IMG/VR virus record: IMGVR_UViG_3300025012_000212
Coordinates: 1-35,477 of that record
Source: a virus
Reading direction: 5' to 3' (one strand)
Length of the DNA stretch: 35,477 nt
In this document: in pieces, positions 14,933 through 23,267 of the stretch
Layout: each line of letters opens with the position of its first letter
How positions within the stretch are numbered: position 1 is the first letter of the stretch
Program-made: the position numbers and the translations under genes
The notes under the pieces: generated by a model
The model's input: only the letters and a program-made list of their open reading frames with translations
Database searches by the model: none
Told to the model about the DNA's origin: nothing

Positions 14933-14959
14933 ATGAATTCTTTTAATTGTTTGGTATAA
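14933..14959 (+). CDS. eight-codon leader cistron before tape measure gene
   Basis: ATG 14933 reads MNSFNCLV and stops at TAA 14957-14959; the tape measure ATG begins one base later (TAATATG). AGGGG at 14920-14924 is a good ribosome site for the leader, while the tape measure ATG itself has none. This looks like translational coupling by reinitiation, which would hold the tape measure at low, defined levels. It is too short for any enzymatic role. Confidence 0.5.
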   Translation: MNSFNCLV

Positions 14960-14960
14960 T

Positions 14961-17900
14961 ATGCGACTTGGCGAAATATTTATTCAATTAAAGCTTGATA
15001 TTTCTCAATTTAAAGACGCTTTGTTAAAACAAAAAGCAGAGGTGGAGAGGTCTGCCCGAGAAATTGAAAGTATTAATATTGCTTCTGCTAAAAAATCTAC
15101 TAGCAGTCAATTAGAAGAATATAATAAATTTATAGCTGAAAAAGACAGGGCTACAAAAAAAGCAGTTGCTGAATCTATTAGAACAAATGATAAAGCTAGT
15201 GCTGCTATTATGCAAGGCAATTTGAATTATGAAAAATATATCAGACAATCTATGTCTGATACTTTAAGAGCTAGGACTGCTTTAAATCAACAACAGTTAA
15301 AAGAAATTCAGCAAATCGATGCGTCTATTCTAAAATCAAAAACAGCTTTAAATCAGCAACAGCTAAAACTTCAGGAACAGCTTGATTCTTCTTCTTTAAA
15401 ATCAAAAACAGCCTTAAACCAACAGCAATTAAAAGAAGAAAAGGCCGCTTTTACGCAAAGACAAAGATTGTCTCAAGATTATTATGCGGCTGATGCTAAG
15501 GCTCAATATCAATATTCCCAAACAGTGCAAAGAGCAGCTACTTCTCAAATGAAGAGCTGGCAGCAAATGTATGATGCTCAGGAAAGGTTCGCCCAAAAAG
15601 CCTCTGCTTCTCAAGATAAAAATCAATATAATCAACTTACCAGAGGGATTGAACAGGCAAGAAAAGAATATAATGCCAGTCTTGGGCCTCAAAAATCATA
15701 TCTTCAAAATACTGTTGCTATTTCAAAACAAGTTTTGTTAGCAGCCCCCGGCTTTGCTATTGCTACCGGTGCTATTGCTGCAATGTACGCTATTCTGAGG
15801 GCTGTTAGAGATGAGTTTGTTAAAGGTCTAAAAGCTGTCGAAGATTACCAAGTAAGTATTGCTAGCATGGCAGCATTTTTAACTACATTTGACAGAAATA
15901 TTAATTTAAGCAATGTAGGTGAAATTTATGCAGGGGCAAAGCAAGAAGCGACAAAATTAGTCCAAACAATGGAAATTTTAGATGCTAGGACTGTTGCAAG
16001 TGGCAGAGATTTAACTATTATGGCAGAACAATTTATTAAAGGTTCTGTAAAGATAGATACTGCTAATCAAGGCACATTGGACGGATTCACCAATATAGCA
16101 AATGCTTTAAAACTCTTGACCCAAGGCCAGAACCAAGAAATCCAAATGAGACAAGAGATCAGGTCTTTGGTTCAGGGCCAGTTGAGAGATTCTAATATTT
16201 TAGTCAAAACCCTTCAGTCAATTGACCCTGAAATAAAATCTCACCTTGTTACGTGGCGACAACAAGGTGTGTTAATAGAAAAGGTAGGCGCTTTACTTGT
16301 TGGTTTTGGCCCTGCAAGTAAAGATTTACAGCACAACTGGGCTGTAATCGGTTCTACTATGGAGACTATTCACAATAGGATTTTAAGAGACGGGTTTAAG
16401 CGGACTTATGAGAATCTTATTTCTTTAGCTGAAAAGTGGAACGCATTGTTAATGAATGCAGATGGCTCATTAACAATGACAAGTAAGGGAATAAGTAAAT
16501 TAATAAGCGGGATGCTATACCTTGTTGAATTAGGCGGGAAATTTGTTTATTATTTTTCCGGCCTTCAGGCTTGGGGTTTTTTAGGTACTTTAGTAGATAA
16601 ATTTAGCCAATTGGCTGATAAATTAGGATTGACTAATAAAGAAGCTGAAAAAGCATTGCAATTGCAAGCTGAAATGGAAGTGAGGAAACAAAAGTCAGAC
16701 CAAATTATCTATGGTAAAACAGAAACAAGTAGTACCATAAGCTCTGAAATAATCCCCGCAATTGAGGGCACACTATCCCCATCGGATATTTCTGAAAAAA
16801 CTACGAAAGTAAAAGAATATTTATCCTCTTTAAAAACAAAACTTGAAGAACTAAAAGAATCAACTAACAATTCTGCTGCTGCTGAAGCTAATGCAAAAAT
16901 GATTACCGGACAGTTCGCAGAAGATTTAAATAGCTTAAAAGATGGTGGATATAATGCAAGAAATGAACTAGAGAAGCTTACGGCAGAGGTGAATAAAACA
17001 GCCGGTTCTATTGATTCTCTAACTGCTCAAAAAAAGCTTCAGCAATTAGCTGATTCGTTAAATATTAAAACTGCGGCTTTGGACAAATCTAAAGAGTCTG
17101 AAATGGCCGCGACTTTAGCTAGTAAAGAATGGCAAGCAACGATTGCTATGGCGGGGGAAAATAGCCAAAAATATGTAGATATGATTATGGCTACGTCTAA
17201 AGGTATTGATAATGAGAAAACAATCAACGACCTTCAGCAATTAATTGATAAAATTAAAGTAAAAGATTCGGCCTTGGATGAATCTAAAGCTTCTGAGATG
17301 GCGGCTTTATTAGTTACTGATGAATGGAGATTAAGAATTGAGAAAGCTGGTAATGCCGCTAAGAATTTATCTGCTGATCTTATGGCTGCATCTATAGAGT
17401 TTGATAAAAATAAAGCTGCTATGAAGGCAGACTCTTCTTTAGAAACTTTACAAAATAGACTGGAATCACAAGCATCTGCTTTTGATAAAGGAGACAGCGC
17501 TTTACAAAAATATAATAAAAATTTGGAGTTGCTGGCTGAATATTTAAAAAAAGCGAGTCCCGAAGGCAAAAAACTTGAGCAAACAATTAAAGATTTAAAC
17601 GCTCAAATTCTTAAAGGAGATATTAGCAAATTAACTGATAAGCTTGATGAATTTGTTAATAAATATAATGAAAGTGGGAATTTAACTCCATTACAAAAGG
17701 GCCTTCATTCTCTTAATATAGAATATGAGAAAATGATAGAGGTTTTAAATGGCGTAATAGCTGCAAATGAGAAACTTATTGCACAAGGAGAACAACCTGT
17801 TTTCCCAACTGAAAAGGCAAAAGAATATAAAGAAGCGTTATTAGATGCTAAAAATAATGGTATAAAGCAATTAGAATATGAACATGATGAATTTAGAAAA

Positions 17901-19916
17901 AAGGTAGAAAGAATTTGGGAGAACATGTATGACAATCTACAAGATCTAACTGCTCAGTGGTTATATGATTGGAAATTTGATATTGATTCTTTAAATGATT
18001 TGTTTAAAAAAGCTGTTGCTGAAATGGTGAGTGCTTGGCTTTGGGGTCAGACTCAAATGCAGGTGAGTGGGAGTAGCGGCAGTTTAAGCAGCTCTTTAAG
18101 TTCATTAGGTGGTGCGGCTGGCGTTTCTTCTGCGGCTATGGCTTCTAATGGTTCATATCTACCTGGAGCATTGTCTTTAGGGAATGAGGTCTTAAATCCT
18201 GGTTCTTATGCAGCATCGTCGGCTGCACTGCAAAGTAGTGTTTCTTGGGGCCTTACCAATATGGCATCGTCTGTAAACTCCCTAACTACCTCAACTAATA
18301 TGTTTGGTAATGCCCTTGATTCTGCCGCATTTGGTGTTTCCAACATGTCAAGTGCCGCCTTTGGTGGTTGGACTGCTGGTATCACTACTTTTATTGCGGG
18401 CTTATTAAATGGTAAAGATTTTGGACAATCTGCTGCTGAGGGCGCTGGCGCTGGCGCTGGTGCATATGCAGGCGCACAAGTTGGAGCTTATTTTGGTCCA
18501 TGGGGTGCTGGTATCGGGGCAATTCTTGGTGGAATGTTAGGTGCTTTGGGGGTTGGCTCTTTATTTGGGAATAATAAAGAACGCGCTTATATGTATAGTA
18601 ATTATACATTAGATTATAAATCTGGTCAAGGATTTGTCCAAACAGGTAAAAATACTCCATATGATAGAAAAGGAGGCAGTGCTAGTTTTGCGCCAGCGGC
18701 TGATGCATTGACAGGCTCTTTATCTTCTGCTTTGAATCAGCTAACATCAATGTTTTCTAGTCAGATTTCAATGTTCGGCAAAGCCGCTTCTAATCAATAT
18801 GAAACATTTTTAAAGAATTTTAGTGCCGTTGCCGTTGGAAGTCGAGAAAGCTCTTTTACTTCTGGTAGTACTATTGTTGGCAACAAGCCAAAATCTAGCG
18901 CAATTACCATTGGTCAATATTATCAGGCTGAAGACGCTGGTGAGGCACAGGCAACTGTTGCTAATGTTGTAAAAGCATTTACTTCTGGTGTTATCACTCC
19001 CTTAATTTCTGGTAGTGTTGGCATTATGAGAAAAGCATTACAAAGTGATTTTAATGAATTAGATCTTTCTGTTTTTTCTAATATTGCTAAAAACAAAATT
19101 CAAGCCGCTTTGACAGATGCATTGGATATAATGAAAATAGGGAAAATATCTGACGAAGCAGGTCTTACAAAGGCTTTGGAAAATATTGATATAGCTATGA
19201 GTGGAATTCAGGCGATTTTTGATTATATTACACAAATTAAAGAATTGCAAGCAAGTTGGCAGGACATAATTGACAAAAATACCATGACTGATGCTGAATA
19301 CCAACTCAAGCAATTGAATAAGTGGTATGAAGAACAAACTGCTTTAGCTAATAGTTTGGGCATGAATCTTGGAGTTCTAAATCAAGCATATAAAGTCCAA
19401 GTAGATCAAATTAAAGCAACGTCTCAATCTCTTGATGTAAATCCGATGATTCAGCTTGTAAAGGATTATCTTGATTTTGTGAACAATATTCAATTTAGTG
19501 ACCTCGCTCCTGTTCAAAGCGTTGAACAATATCAGAATAGGTATAATGAATTATTGGGCTTATCAAGATCTGGGGATACGGATGCAACAAATTCATTGAT
19601 GGATTTTGTATCTTCACAATATCTGCCATTTTTAAAGAATTTTACTGGTGATGAAACCGATTATAAAGATTTGTATAATGAATTATTTGGACCAAGTGGA
19701 ACTTTAAGAAATCTTGTTGTCAGCACTTCCGATGTTTTAGTTGATGGTGAAAAAATTGGAGCAGGTATTTTAAAAGCTATTGAACCATATTTAATCCCTG
19801 GAGAAGGTGGAATTAACTTGACTATTAAAATAGGGGATAAGACTATTTCTGATCTTGTTGTTTCTGCTATTAGAAGTGGAGATGTAGAATTAATTAGTGC
19901 TATTGGGAGTGTATAA
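14961..19916 (+). CDS. tape measure protein
   Basis: This 1651-residue protein spans the tail lumen and sets its length. The start (RLGEIFIQLKLDISQFKDALLKQ) is typical of tape measures. Residues 1-250 are coiled coil with three 22-residue repeats. A hydrophobic segment lies at about 257-280 (VLLAAPGFAIATGAIAAMYAI). Residues ~690-900 are coiled coil with two 65-residue repeats (LQQLADSL...SEMAA..EW and LQQLIDKI...SEMAA..EW). Residues ~1030-1200 are Gly/Ala/Ser-rich with membrane-inserting segments (FIAGLLNG, GAGIGAILGGMLGALGVGSLFG), as expected for a part ejected into the host membrane. No lytic transglycosylase or peptidase motif was seen. Its stop overlaps the next start (TAATG). Confidence 0.95.
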   Translation: MRLGEIFIQLKLDISQFKDALLKQKAEVERSAREIESINIASAKKSTSSQLEEYNKFIAEKDRATKKAVAESIRTNDKASAAIMQGNLNYEKYIRQSMSDTLRARTALNQQQLKEIQQIDASILKSKTALNQQQLKLQEQLDSSSLKSKTALNQQQLKEEKAAFTQRQRLSQDYYAADAKAQYQYSQTVQRAATSQMKSWQQMYDAQERFAQKASASQDKNQYNQLTRGIEQARKEYNASLGPQKSYLQNTVAISKQVLLAAPGFAIATGAIAAMYAILRAVRDEFVKGLKAVEDYQVSIASMAAFLTTFDRNINLSNVGEIYAGAKQEATKLVQTMEILDARTVASGRDLTIMAEQFIKGSVKIDTANQGTLDGFTNIANALKLLTQGQNQEIQMRQEIRSLVQGQLRDSNILVKTLQSIDPEIKSHLVTWRQQGVLIEKVGALLVGFGPASKDLQHNWAVIGSTMETIHNRILRDGFKRTYENLISLAEKWNALLMNADGSLTMTSKGISKLISGMLYLVELGGKFVYYFSGLQAWGFLGTLVDKFSQLADKLGLTNKEAEKALQLQAEMEVRKQKSDQIIYGKTETSSTISSEIIPAIEGTLSPSDISEKTTKVKEYLSSLKTKLEELKESTNNSAAAEANAKMITGQFAEDLNSLKDGGYNARNELEKLTAEVNKTAGSIDSLTAQKKLQQLADSLNIKTAALDKSKESEMAATLASKEWQATIAMAGENSQKYVDMIMATSKGIDNEKTINDLQQLIDKIKVKDSALDESKASEMAALLVTDEWRLRIEKAGNAAKNLSADLMAASIEFDKNKAAMKADSSLETLQNRLESQASAFDKGDSALQKYNKNLELLAEYLKKASPEGKKLEQTIKDLNAQILKGDISKLTDKLDEFVNKYNESGNLTPLQKGLHSLNIEYEKMIEVLNGVIAANEKLIAQGEQPVFPTEKAKEYKEALLDAKNNGIKQLEYEHDEFRKKVERIWENMYDNLQDLTAQWLYDWKFDIDSLNDLFKKAVAEMVSAWLWGQTQMQVSGSSGSLSSSLSSLGGAAGVSSAAMASNGSYLPGALSLGNEVLNPGSYAASSAALQSSVSWGLTNMASSVNSLTTSTNMFGNALDSAAFGVSNMSSAAFGGWTAGITTFIAGLLNGKDFGQSAAEGAGAGAGAYAGAQVGAYFGPWGAGIGAILGGMLGALGVGSLFGNNKERAYMYSNYTLDYKSGQGFVQTGKNTPYDRKGGSASFAPAADALTGSLSSALNQLTSMFSSQISMFGKAASNQYETFLKNFSAVAVGSRESSFTSGSTIVGNKPKSSAITIGQYYQAEDAGEAQATVANVVKAFTSGVITPLISGSVGIMRKALQSDFNELDLSVFSNIAKNKIQAALTDALDIMKIGKISDEAGLTKALENIDIAMSGIQAIFDYITQIKELQASWQDIIDKNTMTDAEYQLKQLNKWYEEQTALANSLGMNLGVLNQAYKVQVDQIKATSQSLDVNPMIQLVKDYLDFVNNIQFSDLAPVQSVEQYQNRYNELLGLSRSGDTDATNSLMDFVSSQYLPFLKNFTGDETDYKDLYNELFGPSGTLRNLVVSTSDVLVDGEKIGAGILKAIEPYLIPGEGGINLTIKIGDKTISDLVVSAIRSGDVELISAIGSV
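15279..15434 (+). repeat. 66-base tandem repeat in tape measure gene
   Basis: ALNQQQLK recurs at residues 107-114, 129-136 and 151-158 of the tape measure, exactly 22 residues (66 bases) apart, starting at 15279, 15345 and 15411. The units between also match (SKTALNQQQLK). Such repeats are consistent with a coiled coil lengthened by unit duplication, which would lengthen the tail. Confidence 0.85.
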
Positions 19917-20335
19917 TGGCGAATCAAGAGCTTTATGACTATTTAAGTACTGTTACCCCAGATTACTCAACTACAACACTAAGTGTTAGCCCAAGCGATG
20001 TCATTGTTGAAGAAGGGGAAAAATCGGCGGTGATATTAACAGGTGATGACGGAAGTGAAGAAAGAATAGCTTTATCCAATACGTCAATATTTTTTATTAC
20101 TCTGAGATGGAACAATAAAGATTCTAGTGATGCCGGTACAATAATTGATTTTTATCATGACGCAGCTAAAGGAAATGGTATGTCAAGGACATTTAAATGG
20201 ACTGCCCCTGCCGATGCTGGAGGTCATACATATGTTGTAAGGTTTGCGGGCAAGCTTAATAGGAGCATTTCTGTTCCTGGACTTCATACAATTCCTGATG
20301 TAAGACTAAAAGTAGTTGGTAGGATCGCTGATTAA
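19916..20335 (+). CDS. minor tail protein, distal-tail position
   Basis: This 139-residue protein follows the tape measure, where distal tail proteins are encoded. Visible features are an acidic N-terminal region (PSDVIVEEGEKSAVI), then FFITLRWNNKDSSDAGTI, DFYHDAAKGNGMSRTFKW, GGHTYVVRFAGKL and a final VRLKVVGR strand. The SDAGTI..DFYHD and HTYVVRF blocks are of a kind that recurs in phage tail proteins after the tape measure. Function in tail-tip assembly is inferred from order. Confidence 0.7.
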   Translation: MANQELYDYLSTVTPDYSTTTLSVSPSDVIVEEGEKSAVILTGDDGSEERIALSNTSIFFITLRWNNKDSSDAGTIIDFYHDAAKGNGMSRTFKWTAPADAGGHTYVVRFAGKLNRSISVPGLHTIPDVRLKVVGRIAD

Positions 20336-20336
20336 A

Positions 20337-23096
20337 ATGTCAATAACTTTTAATACAACAAAACAAGCTTTAGTTGATTCAAATTATAAAACCATTGACT
20401 GGTTGTTTGAAATAACTACTGCTGCAAATGTTAAGTATTTGTGGAGTACCAAAGCAGATAGTGATTTAACGACCCTAAACGCTTCTCTAAGCGGTGTTTG
20501 GGCTTCTGGCATATCATGGGCTGCTGGCATTGACTTTTGGGCTAATACAGACGTTTATGCGTTTAAAATTGTACCAGAAACATTTAGTGGCGTAACTTTA
20601 AATCGGTCTAGGTCAGAATATGGTATAATTGCGCCTAGTGAAATGTCTTTTTCTGTTGGCAATGCAAGTGCGTCTTTAACTGCTGCTGATTTTATTGATG
20701 CCACACTTTTGATAAGGTTAATCGTTGGCAACGGTACTGATGATGCAATTATTCGTTTTTTTAAATTTAATATTAGAAGATCTGAAGAAGTATATAATCA
20801 AATAAAGTTTACCTGCGAGGATTGGTTACAAAAATATTTACGTGGTGATTACCCAAATACTAAATTAGTTAAAGAATTAAGTATTAGTTCTGATGTGAAC
20901 GATGATAATATTTGTGTACCAGTACCTATTGGGAAAGCTTATATACCTTTGCGTTCAATTTATATAACGAACCAAAGGTATTATTTGCTCGGAGAGGCAG
21001 GATATGACTATAATATCCATAAAGTCAGATCTCCACGAGCATGGGGGAATGCTAAGTCTGAATGGGATGCTAGTTCTTATACATTTGGCAAAACTTCTAA
21101 AACCCTGAATTCAACAAATTATTCTGTTTTTCAAGCCATAATTGCAGATAGCAATGGAGATGGAGACGCTGATGCTAATGGATTGTGGATGCAGGGAGAT
21201 ACTTTCCTTGATATCCCATGTCAATTTGATAAGTCCAATACAACTAATATTCATAATCCAGCAGATGCAATTAAGTTCGTTTTGCTTGATATGGGCGTAC
21301 CTAGTATTGATATAGGTGATAGTTTTATTACATCAAAAGCAACATATGACAGTCAAGGCATTTTATTTAATTATGCCTATTATTATAAAAGGCCAAAAGC
21401 AGAAGTTTTGGGCGAATTGTTAAATTGTTGTCATTCTACTTTAATTGTTAATGATAAAATAGAACTACAACCTTTAATTAAAGCTAGCCAAAAAACAATT
21501 GATGAAGCTATTGTAATTAACCCCAATACTGTTGGAATGGGTTCCTTTAATTATAACCTTGTCACACAAACTCAATCTGATTCTGGATATATTTCATTTC
21601 AACAAACCAATGAAGCTCAAGACAAATTTATTAAAGTTTTGGTTCCTGCAAAAACAAGCACTGATGATATATCTACATCAAACCTAAATATCCCATTTAT
21701 ACAAAATTCAGATGTAGCGCAAAAAATTGGAATTTTGTATTATCAACGCCGTTTATTACAAAAAGCTAATATTTCTTTTTCTGGGAAATATAAATTACTT
21801 GGTTTAAATCCTGATGATGCTATAACAATTAGTTCTGCTAAATATGGTGGAACATATACGGCTTTGATTGATTCTATTTCTTTTACCAGAGCTAGTGGAA
21901 TAAGTATAAATTGTATTCAGTTTAAAGAAGCTTTAGATGATTTTGCAGACCTATCTGTTACTACTTTAACAGTTTTAGATGATACCAGTTCTGCTCAAGT
22001 TTATTCACCTATGATCTCTGGGCCAGATTCAACAACTAGTACTGGCAATACTCAAAATACAGTTAAGGGTGTTTTTAGAATTGGAGCAGGGGTAAATTAT
22101 ATTTATTTTGATCCTAATGAGCCTATTCAAAAATTTGTTGAAAATGGGACAACTAGATTAAAAATAGGAGATTTGGGGACAAATGACTATGGCCTTGAAA
22201 TTTTAGATTCAAATGCTGTTTCTATATTAAGATTAGACGGATCAGGAGTGAATAAATTATGTGGGTTTACTGCAAATCAATATAGTCTTACCGCTAGTAA
22301 TGGTTTAGTTGGTTTAAATAGTGAAGTAACTGGGGCTACGGATTGGAGAATTTGGGCGGGTGGAGCTACGCCTTCAACAGCTCCTTTTAGAATTGATGAG
22401 AGTGGAAATAATTATTGTGAGTCTATTTATGCTAGTGGTGGAACTATTGGTGGCTTCACTCTGACATCAACAATGTTATCTGTTGATGGAGTTGAAATAG
22501 ATTCTGCAAATCAAAGAATAAAATCATATACTGGAAGTAATTATGTTCAAATTAGCCCAAGTGGGTTAATAGGTTATGACTCTGTACTCGGCGTTGTCTT
22601 CCAAATTTATACTGATGGGACAGCTCCATATTTTGAAGGGAGTATTACTGTCCCAACAGGTGAGGTATTAACGATTGAAGATACAGCTACTTTTCTAGCT
22701 TCTATTGATTTAGAAATTGGAGTCGATATTCAAGCTTACGATGTGTTTTTAACAAGTATTGCAGGGTTGGGGACTGCTGCCGATAAGATGGTATATACAA
22801 CTGCTGCAAATACAGCGGCAGAAACAGATATAACTCCCTTTGCGCGAACTTTATTAGATGATGCGAATAATATTGCGGCAAGATCAACTTTAGGTATTGG
22901 TAGTATTTCTACACAAGCTTCTGACAATGTTAGTATAACAGGTGGTTCTATTTCTGGGCTAACAACTCTTCAGGTTTTAACTCAAGACGTTATGCATAGT
23001 GCCGGAACTACAGGATCTAATACGACTCCGGTAGGGACAGTTGAAGTTGATTTTGGTGGTTCAACAATTTATGTTTTAGTTGCAGCAACAGCTTAA
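20337..23096 (+). CDS. tail hub / central tail-tip protein with fibre-like C-terminus
   Basis: This 919-residue protein starts at ATG 20337, a few bases after the previous stop; an in-frame GTG at 20316 is rejected because it lies inside the previous gene. Residues ~1-550 read as a tail hub: a YLWSTKADSDLTTLN opening, RFFKFNIRR, PVPIGKAYIPL, KAEVLGELLNCCHSTLIVNDKIEL and LLGLNPDDAITI, like baseplate-hub/gpJ-type proteins. Residues ~590-919 are Gly/Ser/Thr-rich beta repeats (DYGLEILDSNAVSILRLDG, GTIGGFTLTSTMLSVDGV) and end in a phage tail-fibre motif (FLTSIAGLGTAADKMVYTTAAN, FARTLLDDANNIAARSTLGIG). It is one chain with a hub and a fibre tip. Confidence 0.82.
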   Translation: MSITFNTTKQALVDSNYKTIDWLFEITTAANVKYLWSTKADSDLTTLNASLSGVWASGISWAAGIDFWANTDVYAFKIVPETFSGVTLNRSRSEYGIIAPSEMSFSVGNASASLTAADFIDATLLIRLIVGNGTDDAIIRFFKFNIRRSEEVYNQIKFTCEDWLQKYLRGDYPNTKLVKELSISSDVNDDNICVPVPIGKAYIPLRSIYITNQRYYLLGEAGYDYNIHKVRSPRAWGNAKSEWDASSYTFGKTSKTLNSTNYSVFQAIIADSNGDGDADANGLWMQGDTFLDIPCQFDKSNTTNIHNPADAIKFVLLDMGVPSIDIGDSFITSKATYDSQGILFNYAYYYKRPKAEVLGELLNCCHSTLIVNDKIELQPLIKASQKTIDEAIVINPNTVGMGSFNYNLVTQTQSDSGYISFQQTNEAQDKFIKVLVPAKTSTDDISTSNLNIPFIQNSDVAQKIGILYYQRRLLQKANISFSGKYKLLGLNPDDAITISSAKYGGTYTALIDSISFTRASGISINCIQFKEALDDFADLSVTTLTVLDDTSSAQVYSPMISGPDSTTSTGNTQNTVKGVFRIGAGVNYIYFDPNEPIQKFVENGTTRLKIGDLGTNDYGLEILDSNAVSILRLDGSGVNKLCGFTANQYSLTASNGLVGLNSEVTGATDWRIWAGGATPSTAPFRIDESGNNYCESIYASGGTIGGFTLTSTMLSVDGVEIDSANQRIKSYTGSNYVQISPSGLIGYDSVLGVVFQIYTDGTAPYFEGSITVPTGEVLTIEDTATFLASIDLEIGVDIQAYDVFLTSIAGLGTAADKMVYTTAANTAAETDITPFARTLLDDANNIAARSTLGIGSISTQASDNVSITGGSISGLTTLQVLTQDVMHSAGTTGSNTTPVGTVEVDFGGSTIYVLVAATA

Positions 23097-23108
23097 TGGG
23101 GAGAAGAT

Positions 23109-23267
23109 ATGGACCAAGATAAATTAAATAAAATTCTTCAAATCGTAGGGGAATTGACAATAAATTTAAGACTTGCCAATGAAGAAATTCAGGTTTTAAA
23201 AACACAAATTAATGAAATGAAAAATAAGGTCATAACTAACGTTCAAAATGACTTAGGGGGTAATTAA
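23109..23267 (+). CDS. 52-residue coiled-coil protein between hub and tail spike
   Basis: ATG 23109 has GGGGAGAAGAT directly upstream as ribosome site and reads to TAA 23265-23267, which overlaps the spike start (TAATG). The protein is MDQDKLNKILQIVGE..., with leucine/isoleucine heptads over residues 6-45 (LTINLRLANEEIQVLKTQINEM) and a short Asn/Gly tail. It has no signal peptide. A trimerising stalk or spike-assembly helper is possible; function is unknown. Confidence 0.65.
   Translation: MDQDKLNKILQIVGELTINLRLANEEIQVLKTQINEMKNKVITNVQNDLGGN

Noticed and set aside
14952-14960. Extended -10 promoter (TGGTATAAT) before the tape measure gene
   Set aside because: Transcription would start inside the coding region and no -35 is present; the same word at 13282-13290 ends the tail tube gene, so it is probably chance in AT-rich DNA.
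15279-15434. CRISPR array from tape measure repeats
   Set aside because: The repeats are in-frame protein units with no spacers of unique sequence.
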